This document shows, one piece after another, positions 1 to 7,260 of a stretch of DNA of 32,095 bases. The notes under the pieces are model-generated. The model searched no databases and had not been told where the DNA came from. It saw nothing but the letters and a program-made list of their open reading frames with translations. The position numbers and the translations under genes were made by a program. Within the stretch, counting starts at the first letter, position 1; the number at the start of each line of letters is the position of its first letter. The DNA is from Acidimicrobiales bacterium (GTDB lineage Bacteria; Actinomycetota; Acidimicrobiia; Acidimicrobiales; GCA-2861595): assembly GCA_030448025.1 (NCBI GenBank), contig JAUJNQ010000001.1, positions 26,318 to 58,412 of the forward strand, read 5' to 3'.

Positions 1-389
1 TCGTCGACGCCATGAACGTGATCGGCTCGCGTCCCACCGGGTGGTGGCGGGACCGCCCTGGCGCGATGCGTGAGCTGCTCGGCCGCCTCCAACGTCTGGT
101 GGCGACGACGGGTGACGAGGTCGTCCTCGTGCTCGACTCGGCGCCACCCGACCTCGGCGAAGCCATACACGGCGGGGTGTGCGTGGTCCATGCGACCCGG
201 CGGGGCCGCGACGCGGCCGACGACCGGATCGTGTCCCTGGTGGCCGCCGACCCGGAGCCTCCAAGCCTGCTCGTGGTGACATCGGACCGTGGCCTGCGGC
301 GCCGGGTGAAGGGTCTCGGAGCCCAGGTGTGTGGTGCCGGAGAGCTGTTGGGCCGGCTCGACGAGCTCGGGCCGGCGCCGAGGTCCTAG
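1..389 (+). CDS. NYN/YacP-like (PIN-fold) domain protein, 5' end cut off by the window
   Basis: The reading frame is open from the first bases of the window, and the residues VDAMNVIGSRPTGWWRDR precede and include the first ATG at 12. That is the start of an NYN/YacP-type PIN fold, where the first acidic residue sits in a V-D-x-x-N-V-I motif, so the true start lies upstream and the ATG at 12 is internal. Further on, DDRIVSLVA and VVTSDRGLRRRV match the later acidic positions of the fold. NYN proteins are predicted or proven metal-dependent ribonucleases acting on RNA in the cytoplasm; the substrate of this one is not visible. About 129 residues are present, which is most of a single domain. 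The gene ends at TAG 387-389 and faces the minus-strand csbD-like gene. Confidence 0.75.
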   Translation, partial: VDAMNVIGSRPTGWWRDRPGAMRELLGRLQRLVATTGDEVVLVLDSAPPDLGEAIHGGVCVVHATRRGRDAADDRIVSLVAADPEPPSLLVVTSDRGLRRRVKGLGAQVCGAGELLGRLDELGPAPRS

Positions 390-390
390 T

Positions 391-435
391 CGATCAGCCG
401 ATCAGTGAATCAGCAGACCAGCCCATCAGTCGATC
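391..435. repeat. Degenerate short tandem repeat around GATCAG
   Basis: Five imperfect copies of a 7-9 nt unit (CGATCAG, CCGATCAGT, GAATCAGCA, GACCAGCCC, ATCAGTCGATC) fill the gap between the NYN stop codon and the 3' end of the csbD-like gene, running into its last codons. No hairpin with a T-run is evident, so I do not call it a terminator. Its role is unknown. Confidence 0.4.
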
Positions 436-638
436 TCTTCGTTGGACCGGCGCACTTCCTGCTCCGCGCCCTCGACCGACTCCACAGCGTCACCGTCCAT
501 CCGGCCTTCCTCGGCCGCGGCTTGCTCCCGCTCCACCCGGCCCTCGGCCTCCACCTCGCGGTCACCGGCGGCCCACCCCAGCTTCTCCTTGACCTTGCCC
601 TTGGCATCCTTGGCCGACTTGCTCGTGTCCGGACTCAT
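426..638 (-). CDS. CsbD family stress-response protein
   Basis: The product has 70 residues, is strongly charged and has no membrane segment. Residues 10-20, DAKGKVKEKLG, followed by GDREVEAEGRVEREQA, are the signature of the CsbD family (general stress proteins, small helical, in Bacillus under sigma-B; biochemical role unknown). The tail after residue 45 is Glu-rich and poorly conserved. The start is the ATG at 638; a TAGGTT hexamer lies 7 nt upstream and there is no ribosome-binding site, so the mRNA may be leaderless. It is divergent from the rhodanese-CBS gene (84 bp to that start) and convergent with the NYN gene. Confidence 0.8.
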   Translation of the reverse strand: MSPDTSKSAKDAKGKVKEKLGWAAGDREVEAEGRVEREQAAAEEGRMDGDAVESVEGAEQEVRRSNEEID

Positions 639-645
639 GCCCGCG

Positions 646-651
646 AACCTA
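646..651 (-). promoter_or_regulatory. Probable -10 element (TAGGTT) of the csbD-like gene
   Basis: TAGGTT on the minus strand fits the actinobacterial TANNNT -10 motif and ends 7 nt before the ATG, the spacing expected if transcription starts at the start codon. No clear -35 is seen. Confidence 0.45.
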
Positions 652-707
652 GAGCATCGGCGGGCGCGCTAGACCCTCAGTGGGGCGTCTCGAACCCCGA
701 CGGCATC

Positions 708-713
708 AGGAGG
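708..713 (+). promoter_or_regulatory. Strong ribosome-binding site of the rhodanese-CBS gene
   Basis: AGGAGG lies 8 nt before the ATG at 722. It fixes the start at 722 rather than at the in-frame codon at 680, and shows that the upstream rhodanese half is set up for normal translation. Confidence 0.75.
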
Positions 714-721
714 ACTCGCAA

Positions 722-1471
722 ATGCCCGGCTTCATCGATCGACACGAGGTGCGCCGCCTCGTCGACAACGGCGCGCAGCTCGTGGACGTGCTCGGCAAGA
801 AGGAGTACGAGGAGGAGCACCTTCCGGGGGCGGTGAACATCTTCCTCAAGGCCATGGCCAAGAAGGCGCCCGAGCAGCTCGACCGGAGCAAGCCCGTGAT
901 CGTCTACTGCGAGGACACCCTCTGAGACCTGAGCCCGAGAGCCGCGTGGCGGCTCGAAGCGATGGGGTTCGGTGAGGTCTACGACTACGTGGCCGGCAAG
1001 GTGGACTGGTTCGGCGCCGGGCTGCCCGGCGAGGGGAAGGCGGCCGAGCTGACCCGCATCGGCGCCCTGGTGAACGCCGACGTCCCGACCTGCGCCATGG
1101 ACGACCGGGTGGGCGACGTCCGAAACCGCCTGGGCCAAGACGACGTCTGCCTGGTGGTCAACGACGAGAGGGTGGTGCTGGGCCTGGTGCAGGGCGAGGA
1201 CCTCGACGGTGACGGCGACGGAGACTCGAGCTCGGTCGAGGATCGTCCGGTGGGCGAGGTCATGCAGGAGGGCCCCACCACCCTCCGGCCCAACGTCCCT
1301 GCCGCCGTGCTGGCGGGCCAGCTCGAGGGTGGCACGTTCTCATGGCTGGTCGTCACCGACCCCGAAGGGGCGCTGTTCGGGATCCTGCGGGGGCCCGACC
1401 TCGAGTCGTGGGCAGAGGCCGAGGGGGAGGAGCAGATCGCCGCCCTCCACGAGGGCCACGACCACGGGTGA
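722..1471 (+). CDS. Rhodanese-CBS fusion with an in-frame TGA; candidate selenoprotein or recent nonsense allele
   Basis: Read through the TGA at 923-925, this is one 249-residue protein: a rhodanese domain (about 1-100) followed by a CBS-domain pair (about 115-235) and a His-rich end. Before the TGA are LVDVLGKKEYEEEHLPGAVN and VIVYCEDTL; after it, in the same frame, DLSPRAAWRLEAMGFGEVYD and YVAGKVDWFGAGLP. The stop replaces residue 68. In the actinobacterial relatives I remember, this loop reads YC-x4-CD-x-SPRAAW, so TGA stands where a second Cys is expected; the first loop Cys (residue 66-4, the likely catalytic one) is kept. The frame has no other lesion for 546 nt. Rhodaneses move sulfane sulfur; CBS pairs bind adenosyl ligands. 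Without recoding, a 67-residue fragment and possibly a CBS protein restarting at ATG 962 would be made. Selenocysteine, nonsense mutation and sequencing error all remain possible. Confidence 0.7.
939..955 (+). promoter_or_regulatory. SECIS-like hairpin just after the in-frame TGA
   Basis: GAGCCGC (939-945) and GCGGCTC (949-955) form a perfect 7-bp stem with a GTG loop. The loop begins 20 nt after the TGA and its first base is G. As I recall the bacterial SECIS model, a short stem with a G in the first two loop bases, roughly 16-37 nt after UGA, is required. The stem's outer two pairs depend on an AGA Arg codon, which is rare in this GC-rich genome. The encoded residues (R-A-A-W-R-L) could produce a similar hairpin by chance. 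Confidence 0.4.
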
Positions 1472-1483
1472 CAGCCAGGTTCA

Positions 1484-2932
1484 CTACTGGCCGATGACCT
1501 GTCGCTCCACCGAGAACTCGCCGGAGATGCCCCGCACGGTCACGTAGTCGACCACGTCGAGCCTCCCGTCTCTGAAGTGCAGGACCTGTGCCTCATAGGC
1601 CTGCTCGCTCTCCACGGTGAAGGTTCCGAGGCCGGTCGAGCCGGTGGACCCCACCGTGAGGGTGAGCGTGCCGTCCTTGGTCTCCGACGTGCGCCGGTGC
1701 ACGTGGCCGGCCACGACCAGCGGGACCTTGCCCACTGAGTCCTCGGCCAGGCGGCGGTCGTGGACGGCGAGGACGTCGGGGCGCCGCTCAGCCACCTTGA
1801 CGGCCACGCCCGGGGCTTCCCTGGACCGGACCGCGGCCGCCTCCTCTGCGTCGATCTTGTTGGTGGCCGTGAAGGTGGGATCGGCCACGCCCATGATGCG
1901 AAGGCCGCCCACGGACGTGACGTCGTCGGTAAGGACGGTCAGGTTGGGGACCCGGGCGAGGGCGGCGCGGTTCTCGGCCGAGTCGTGGTTTCCGGGCACG
2001 AAGACGTACGGCACCTTGACGCCTGCGATCACGTCGCCGATCCGGGCCTCGATGGCGTAGCCGAAGGAGGTGAGGTCACCGGTGTCGAGGACGGCCTGGA
2101 CTCCGAAGCTCTCGGCCAGGCGCCGGGTGACCTCGGCGCCGAGCGGGTTCGAGTGCACGTCGCTCACGTGCAGGACCCGGACCTCGGTTCCGGCCTCCTC
2201 CCCGGCCCCAGTCCCAGTCCCGGCCCCGGCGACGGTCCCCGCGCTGGCGGTGTAGAGGTCGGCCACCTGCGCGCTCAGCACCCTCACCCGGTCTCGCACC
2301 TGGCCGAACTCCTGCACGTGCCGCCGCGCCGCGGACAGGATCGACGGGGCTCGCTCGATCGGTCCCTCGTAGCTCGGACGGTTGAAGGCCTCGATGTCGA
2401 ACTGCCGCCACGTGAGTCCACCCAGTAGCCCGATGGCAAGCAAGCCGGCGCCGGCCCCGACCAGGGCGTGCCACCACCTGCGACGAGGTAGGAGCACACC
2501 GCCGACGGCGCCGGCGAGGGCGGCCAGGATCAGGCTGCGCACCGCCAGGCGGCCGAAGAGGGGACGCAGGTCGCGGCGCACCTCCTCGACCAGCCGGCGC
2601 TGCGGGTCCGGCTCCTTCAAGAGGGCTTGCACCCGGTCGATGTCCACCTCGTCGATGCGCGCTTCGAGGAGGACGGGGGCGGCATGGGTCTCGGCGGTGA
2701 TCCGGCCCACGGGGGGCAGCTGCAGCCTGGTCTTCCCCGGTGGCCCGGGCCGGGCCTGCAGCACGACCTTGCCGGGACCCACCGAACCCTCCGTCCTGGT
2801 TCCCAAGCCGGTCATCACCAGCGCGGCCACGACGCCGGCGACGGCGACCATCGCCAGCTGGAGCCACCGGCGGAGCCTGCGCCTCCGGACCGGTCCTGGC
2901 GCCTCGTGAGAAGGGCTTCGTACCTCCATCAC
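1484..2932 (-). CDS. Membrane-anchored metallophosphoesterase
   Basis: This 482-residue protein has an N-terminal membrane helix (about 25-43), an extracytoplasmic stretch, two further helices (about 130-148 and 155-172), a Gly/Ala/Thr-rich linker (230-249) and a C-terminal calcineurin-like phosphoesterase domain. The metal-binding motifs are complete: VSDVHS (D258, H260), GDLTSFG (D285), GNHDSAE (N315, H316) and GHVHRR (H410, H412). Three helices would place the catalytic domain outside the cell. The substrate is unknown; related domains act on phosphomono- and diesters. The start is GTG 2932 or the ATG three bases later, with GGAG about a dozen bases upstream. It follows the HxlR gene by 22 bp on the same strand, so the two probably share a transcript. 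Confidence 0.85.
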   Translation of the reverse strand: MMEVRSPSHEAPGPVRRRRLRRWLQLAMVAVAGVVAALVMTGLGTRTEGSVGPGKVVLQARPGPPGKTRLQLPPVGRITAETHAAPVLLEARIDEVDIDRVQALLKEPDPQRRLVEEVRRDLRPLFGRLAVRSLILAALAGAVGGVLLPRRRWWHALVGAGAGLLAIGLLGGLTWRQFDIEAFNRPSYEGPIERAPSILSAARRHVQEFGQVRDRVRVLSAQVADLYTASAGTVAGAGTGTGAGEEAGTEVRVLHVSDVHSNPLGAEVTRRLAESFGVQAVLDTGDLTSFGYAIEARIGDVIAGVKVPYVFVPGNHDSAENRAALARVPNLTVLTDDVTSVGGLRIMGVADPTFTATNKIDAEEAAAVRSREAPGVAVKVAERRPDVLAVHDRRLAEDSVGKVPLVVAGHVHRRTSETKDGTLTLTVGSTGSTGLGTFTVESEQAYEAQVLHFRDGRLDVVDYVTVRGISGEFSVERQVIGQ

Positions 2933-2954
2933 CCAAGCTTGCTCCAGTGATCCC

Positions 2955-3404
2955 TTACACGAAGCTCAGGTCGCCGCCTCCGGGGTCGCCGTCTTCATGG
3001 TCGTCCACGGTGCGTCCGCAAGTGGGGCACCACCACCGGGCCTCCATCACCGTGCCGCAGGCCTCGTGGTGGAGGCCATCGTCCCCACCCTCCGACGATC
3101 CCCCCTCCGAGCCCCATTGGGCGAGGAGCCGGAGGGCGCCGGCCAGCTCCTGGCCCAAAGCGGTGAGCTCGTAGGCGAAGCGGGGCGGCCGGGTGCAGTA
3201 GGGACGGGCGATCAGGACGCCGTCGCGCTCCAGGCTCTTGAGCCGCTGGCTCAAGACGTTGGGGGCGATGCCGGGCACCAGCGCGTGCAGCTCGCCGAAG
3301 CGCTTGGGCCCCCCGAGCAGGGCGTTGACCAAGAGCAGGGCCCAGCGGTCGCCCACCCGACCCACCGCCCGCTCGAGGGGCGACTCCTCCTCGGAAGGGG
3401 TCAT
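2955..3404 (-). CDS. HxlR-family winged-helix transcriptional regulator with C-terminal Cys cluster
   Basis: The 149-residue product carries the HxlR (PF01638) winged helix over residues about 10-100: RVGDRWALLLVNALL, RFGELHALVPGIAPNVLSQR and LERDGVLIARPYC are characteristic. The C-terminal 35 residues hold C116 plus CPTC (126-129) and nearby His residues, a likely zinc knuckle seen in other actinobacterial HxlR proteins. HxlR proteins usually respond to reactive electrophiles, oxidants or metabolites and often repress a divergent gene. Here that gene is the serine protease at 3512, with a palindrome between them. The start at ATG 3404 gives the usual N-terminus; a longer frame reaches 3488 but would run through the operator. 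Confidence 0.85.
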   Translation of the reverse strand: MTPSEEESPLERAVGRVGDRWALLLVNALLGGPKRFGELHALVPGIAPNVLSQRLKSLERDGVLIARPYCTRPPRFAYELTALGQELAGALRLLAQWGSEGGSSEGGDDGLHHEACGTVMEARWWCPTCGRTVDDHEDGDPGGGDLSFV

Positions 3405-3441
3405 CTCCCCATGTTGGCCGCTCGGGGACCGGAGGTCCCGG

Positions 3442-3469
3442 TTGACGGCCCGGGCTTCCTGAGTAGAGT
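3442..3469 (+). promoter_or_regulatory. Possible promoter of the serine protease gene
   Basis: TTGACG (3442-3447) and TAGAGT (3464-3469) are separated by 16 bp. Both resemble housekeeping sigma elements. The transcript would start around 3476, inside the palindrome at 3470-3494, so a bound repressor would block initiation. Confidence 0.45.
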
Positions 3470-3494
3470 AGTCGATTGCAAATAGCAAGTGACT
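3470..3494. promoter_or_regulatory. Palindromic operator between hxlR-like gene and serine protease gene
   Basis: The arms AGTCGATTGC (3470-3479) and GCAAGTGACT (3485-3494) are inverted repeats matching at 8 of 10 positions, with an AT-only 5-nt centre, AAATA. The inner TTGC/GCAA half-sites are perfect. HxlR dimers bind AT-centred inverted repeats of this general form. The position, between the divergent regulator and protease and over the predicted protease start point, supports autoregulation plus control of the protease. Confidence 0.6.
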
Positions 3495-3511
3495 AGGAAG
3501 GACGTGGACCC

Positions 3512-4423
3512 GTGACTGTGTTGGAGGAGATCGAGCAGGCCGCCACCGATGTGGCGGGCAGGGTGGGCCCGGCAGTGGTGGGCATCGGCCGGGGCCCGGG
3601 ACGAGGCGCCGGCGTGGTGGTCGGTGACGGCGTGGTGGTCACCAACGCCCACAACCTGCGGGGGGATGAGGTCACCGTCCGCTTCCCGGGCGGACGCCAG
3701 GAAGTGGCCCACGTCGCCGGCGTGGACCTGGACGGTGACGTGGCCGTGCTCACGGTGGACACGTCGGGGGTCACCCCGATCGAGTGGTCCCACAGCGGCG
3801 TGCTCCAGGGGGCGGCCGTGTTCGCCGTCAGCAGCAGCGCCGCGGGCGAGCCACGTGTGTCGCTCGGCCTGGTGGCATCGGTCGACCAGACCTTCCGGGG
3901 GCCCCGTGGCCGGCGCATCACCGGCAGCCTGGAGCACACCGCGCCCCTCCCACGCGGCTCGTCCGGTGGCCCCGTGGTGGACGGAGCCGGGCGCCTCGTA
4001 GGCATCAACACCAACCGGCTGGGCGAGGGCTTCTACCAGGCTCTGCCCGCCGACGCCGACCTCAAGGCCCGCGTCGACGCCCTGGCCCGGGGCGAGTCGC
4101 CCACCCGCCGCCGGCTGGGCGTGGCCCTGGCTCCGCCCAAGGCCGCCCGCCACCTGCGCCGGGCCGTGGGGCTGCCCGAGCGGGACGGCCTGCTGGTCCG
4201 CCACGTCCAGGACGACGGGCCCGCCGGGCTCGCCGGCGTGCAGCCCGGCGACCTCCTCGTGGCCGCCGCCGGCCGGGATCTCACCACCCTGGACGACCTC
4301 TACGAGGCCCTGGACTCCGTGGACGACGACGGCTCGCTGGCACTGCGGATCGTGCGGGGCGTCGAGGAGCTGGACGTGAGCGTCGGCTTCGCCGGCACCA
4401 CCAGTGCCGAGGGTTCCGCCTGA
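3512..4423 (+). CDS. Trypsin-like (S1C/HtrA-type) serine protease with PDZ domain, cytoplasmic
   Basis: The 303-residue protein has a chymotrypsin-fold protease domain (about 15-190) and one PDZ domain (about 205-295). The catalytic triad is visible: His47 in VVTNAHNL, Asp76 in DLDGDVAVL and Ser151 in PRGSSGGPVV. The PDZ core contains GPAGLAGVQPGDLLVA. HtrA proteins degrade or chaperone damaged proteins and are normally exported, but this one has no signal peptide or membrane helix and starts directly before the domain, so it probably works in the cytoplasm. The start GTG 3512 has AGGAAGG about 10 nt upstream; another GTG at 3518 is possible. The divergent HxlR gene and intervening palindrome suggest stress-inducible expression. 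Confidence 0.85.
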   Translation: MTVLEEIEQAATDVAGRVGPAVVGIGRGPGRGAGVVVGDGVVVTNAHNLRGDEVTVRFPGGRQEVAHVAGVDLDGDVAVLTVDTSGVTPIEWSHSGVLQGAAVFAVSSSAAGEPRVSLGLVASVDQTFRGPRGRRITGSLEHTAPLPRGSSGGPVVDGAGRLVGINTNRLGEGFYQALPADADLKARVDALARGESPTRRRLGVALAPPKAARHLRRAVGLPERDGLLVRHVQDDGPAGLAGVQPGDLLVAAAGRDLTTLDDLYEALDSVDDDGSLALRIVRGVEELDVSVGFAGTTSAEGSA

Positions 4424-4429
4424 CCACCG

Positions 4430-4600
4430 CGAAGTCCTCCGGTGGTCGCTCTTGCCGGGCAGCCTGCAGCTTGGCCACGAAGTGGTCCCACAAGGGCGGT
4501 GTCGAAGCTCGACCGTTGGCCAGTGATCAAAGGGTGGGAAGCCCTGGTACTCGGCGTCGAGCTTCAGGAGCTCCTCGGGACTTATCGGTCCGGCCTCCAC
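4430..4600 (-). pseudogene. Possible frameshifted, truncated gene remnant (unrecognised)
   Basis: On the minus strand, a protein-like stretch starts at ATG 4600 (ISPEELLKLDAEYQGFPPFD, then HWPTVEL). It loses sense near 4510, and a second protein-like stretch in another frame follows (TPPLWDHFVAKLQAARQ, then ERPPEDFAVVRR), running to the protease gene's 3' end. Together they read like the first 55 or so residues of one helical protein broken by a frameshift and cut off by the convergent gene. I cannot name the family. It sits 50 bp downstream of valS on the same strand. It could also be chance reading frame in GC-rich DNA. Confidence 0.35.
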
Positions 4601-4650
4601 AAGGTGAGTATGACCCGCCGATGCGCCCCTACAGGCGGAACGTAGCCGGT

Positions 4651-7242
4651 TCAGGTCTCCGTCTGGGCCAGGGTGACCTCGACCGAGATCTCGTCGGCTT
4701 CCTCGTAGACGAGCTCGGCGATGGAGCCGGCGTCGCTCAGGTCGTCCTCGGCCGCCCGCAGGGCCTCCAGGCGCTGGGGCGTGTCCCGGATCACGACGCG
4801 GGCCACGGCCGTCCGCTGCGACAGCTTGGCCTCGCTCTTGGCCCGACGGACCTGTCCGAGCACCTCGGACGCCACGTCCAGCACGATCGGGTCCGTGCCG
4901 GCTGCGGCCTCTCGAAGCTCACCTCCATCGGGCCAGGCCTGGCGATGCACGGAGCCCTCTTGCCACCACGACCACACCTCTTCGGTCACGAAGACGAGGA
5001 AAGGCGCGAAGAGCCGCAACAGCGTGGACAGTGCCATGGCCAGCGCCCGGTTGGCGGAGGCGCCGGCCGGGCCGCCCCCGTAGGCCCGGTTCTTCACCAG
5101 CTCCAGGTAGTCGTCGCAGAAGGACCAGAAGAAGGTCTCGGTGCGCTCGAGGGCCCGGGTGTAGTCATAGGACTCGAAGGCGGCCGCAGCCTCGTGGGCC
5201 ACGCCGGCCAGCCGGGCCAGCAGCGCCCGGTCCAGGGGAGCCGACAGCTCACCCTCGTCGCCGGTGCGAGCCTGGGAAAGGACGAAGCGGGAGGCGTTGA
5301 GGATCTTGGTGGCCAGCTTGCGTCCGACCTTGAGCTGGCCCTCGTCCCAGGCGGTGTCGGCGCCCGGCCGGCCGCTGGCCGCCCAATGGCGAACGGCGTC
5401 GGAGCCGTACTGGCGAAGCTGGTCGATGGGGGTGACCACGTTGCCCTTGGACTTCGACATCTTCTTCCGGTCCGGGTCGAGCACCCAGCCGGAGATGGCG
5501 GCATCGGTCCACGGGAGCGAGCCGTGCTCCAGATGGGCCCGCACCGTGGTGGAGAACAGCCACGTACGGATGATCTCGTGGGCCTGGGGCCGCAGGTCGA
5601 AGGGGAAGACCCGTGCGAACAGGTCTGGGTCGTCCTCCCAACCGCCCGCGATCTGGGGCGTGAGGGAGGATGTGGCCCACGTGTCCATGACGTCGTCCTC
5701 GGCGGTGAAGCCACCTGGGCGGTCCCGCTGGTCCTCGGTGTAACCGTCGGGTAGCTCGCTGGTGGGATCCACGGGGAGCCGGTCCTCGCCGGGCACGAGC
5801 ACGCGGTCGTTGTCCACCTGACCATCGGCGTCAACGCCGTACCAGAGCGGGAAGGGGATGCCGAAGAACCGCTGGCGGCTGATGAGCCAGTCACCGGAGA
5901 GGCCCTCGACCCAGTTGTCGTAGCGGGAACGCATGAAGGGGGGATGCCAGCTCAGTTCCTTCCCACGATCGAGAAGCCGCTCGCGCAGGGCAGGGTCCCG
6001 GCCGCCGTTGGTGAGGTACCACTGGCGGCTGGTGACGATCTCGAGGGGCCGCTCACCCTTCTCGAAGAACTTCACGGGATGGGTGATGGGTCGGGGCTCG
6101 CCCACCAGGTCCCCCGACTCCCGGAGCATCTCCACCATGCGGGTCTGTGCCTGCTTCACTGTCCTGCCCGCCAGCTCCGACCACGACCCATGAGAAGGGA
6201 CACCGGCGGGCGGGGAGGCGAGCACCCGCCCGTCACGCCCGAGCATGTTGCGCACGGGAAGGTCCAGCTCTCTCCACCACGTCACGTCGGTGGCGTCGCC
6301 GAAGGTGCAGATCATGGCGATCCCGGAGCCCTTCTCAGGGTCGGCGAGCCGGTGGGCCAGCACGGGGACCTCCACGCCGAACAGGGGTGTGCGCACCAAC
6401 TGGCCGAAGCGAGGCTTGAACCGCTCGTCGTCGGGATGGGCCACCAGGGCCACGCACGCCGGGATGAGCTCCGGACGGGTGGTGTCGATCTCGATGGAAC
6501 CGTCGACCGCCCCCTCGCCGCCCCCTTCGACGGCCCCGTTGACGGGATGGAAGCGGATCCGGTGGTAGGCGCCGGGGCGCTCCCGGTCCTCGAGCTCGGC
6601 CTGGGCCACGGCGGTGCCGAAGTCGACGTCCCAGAGGGTTGGTGCCTCGGCCTGGTAGGCCTGGCCGCGGGCCAGGTTGCGGAGGAAGGCTCGCTGGGCC
6701 GCCCGCCGCGAGCGGTCGTCGATGGTGGCGTAGGTGATGGTCCAGTCCACCGACAGCCCCAGCGTCTTGAAAAGCTCCTCGAAGGCCTGCTCGTCCTGGG
6801 CCGTGAGGCGGTGGCACAGCTCGATGAATGCCTGCCGCGAGATGGGCGCCTGTTCTCTGCCTGATCGTTCTGATCGTTCTGGGCCCCCCGGTTCTGGCAG
6901 CGGCGCCTCGGGGTCATAGGGCAGGGTGGGGTCGCAGCGCACGCCGAAGTAGTTCTGCACCCGACGCTCGGTGGGCAGGCCGTTGTCGTCCCACCCCATG
7001 GGATAGAAGACCTCTTTGCCCCGCATGCGCCAGAAGCGGGCCACCACGTCGGTCTGTGTGTAGGAGAAGACGTGGCCCACGTGGAGGGATCCGCTCACGG
7101 TCGGCGGCGGTGTGTCGATGGCGTACACGTTCTCCCGGGACGCGCTCCGGTCGAAGCGGTAGGTACCGGCTTCTTCCCAGCGTGCGCTCCAGCCGGCCTC
7201 GAGGCCTTCGAGCGAGGGCTTTTCAGGGACGCCGGCCGACAT
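4651..7242 (-). CDS. valS: Valyl-tRNA synthetase
   Basis: Class I aminoacyl-tRNA synthetase of 863 residues, close to the usual size. It shows the HVGH motif at 54-57 within PPPTVSGSLHVGHVFSY and KMSKS at about 591 in DRKKMSKSKGNVV. PMGWDDNGLPTERRVQNYFG is the ValS/IleS substrate-site region, and an editing insert follows. The C-terminal anticodon domain ends in a short stretch rather than a long coiled coil. It charges tRNA-Val in the cytoplasm. The frame runs upstream to 7599, but that part is antisense to cysS; ATG 7242 gives the family N-terminus. A TACGGT hexamer ends 6 nt before this ATG. A 9-bp tandem duplication (6862-6879) encodes ERS-ERS in a variable insert near residue 124 and uses uncommon codons. 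Confidence 0.95.
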   Translation of the reverse strand: MSAGVPEKPSLEGLEAGWSARWEEAGTYRFDRSASRENVYAIDTPPPTVSGSLHVGHVFSYTQTDVVARFWRMRGKEVFYPMGWDDNGLPTERRVQNYFGVRCDPTLPYDPEAPLPEPGGPERSERSGREQAPISRQAFIELCHRLTAQDEQAFEELFKTLGLSVDWTITYATIDDRSRRAAQRAFLRNLARGQAYQAEAPTLWDVDFGTAVAQAELEDRERPGAYHRIRFHPVNGAVEGGGEGAVDGSIEIDTTRPELIPACVALVAHPDDERFKPRFGQLVRTPLFGVEVPVLAHRLADPEKGSGIAMICTFGDATDVTWWRELDLPVRNMLGRDGRVLASPPAGVPSHGSWSELAGRTVKQAQTRMVEMLRESGDLVGEPRPITHPVKFFEKGERPLEIVTSRQWYLTNGGRDPALRERLLDRGKELSWHPPFMRSRYDNWVEGLSGDWLISRQRFFGIPFPLWYGVDADGQVDNDRVLVPGEDRLPVDPTSELPDGYTEDQRDRPGGFTAEDDVMDTWATSSLTPQIAGGWEDDPDLFARVFPFDLRPQAHEIIRTWLFSTTVRAHLEHGSLPWTDAAISGWVLDPDRKKMSKSKGNVVTPIDQLRQYGSDAVRHWAASGRPGADTAWDEGQLKVGRKLATKILNASRFVLSQARTGDEGELSAPLDRALLARLAGVAHEAAAAFESYDYTRALERTETFFWSFCDDYLELVKNRAYGGGPAGASANRALAMALSTLLRLFAPFLVFVTEEVWSWWQEGSVHRQAWPDGGELREAAAGTDPIVLDVASEVLGQVRRAKSEAKLSQRTAVARVVIRDTPQRLEALRAAEDDLSDAGSIAELVYEEADEISVEVTLAQTET
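6862..6879. repeat. 9-bp perfect tandem duplication inside valS
   Basis: TGATCGTTC occurs twice in direct succession, encoding Glu-Arg-Ser twice on the minus strand. It is in frame, lies in a non-conserved insert between the HVGH region and the editing domain, and uses GAA, CGA and TCA codons that are unusual for this genome. Confidence 0.6.
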
Positions 7243-7247
7243 GGCGT

Positions 7248-7254
7248 TACCGTA
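7248..7254. promoter_or_regulatory. Overlapping bidirectional -10 element for valS and cysS
   Basis: The seven bases TACCGTA read as TACCGT on the plus strand (7248-7253), ending 7 nt before the cysS GTG at 7261. On the minus strand they read as TACGGT (7254-7249), ending 6 nt before the valS ATG at 7242. Both fit TANNNT at the spacing of a leaderless transcript. The gap between the two start codons is only 18 bp, so no conventional promoter plus leader can fit. Confidence 0.55.
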
Positions 7255-7260
7255 CTTTCC

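Noticed and set aside
923-925. TGA read as Trp, or programmed frameshift
   Set aside because: Every other gene ends normally at TGA, so the code is standard; the frame is the same on both sides, so no shift is needed.
3784-5754. 656-codon plus-strand frame across the protease end and valS
   Set aside because: It overlaps two well-supported genes in the wrong frame and consists of Arg/Pro/Gly-rich shadow sequence, a common artefact at this GC content.
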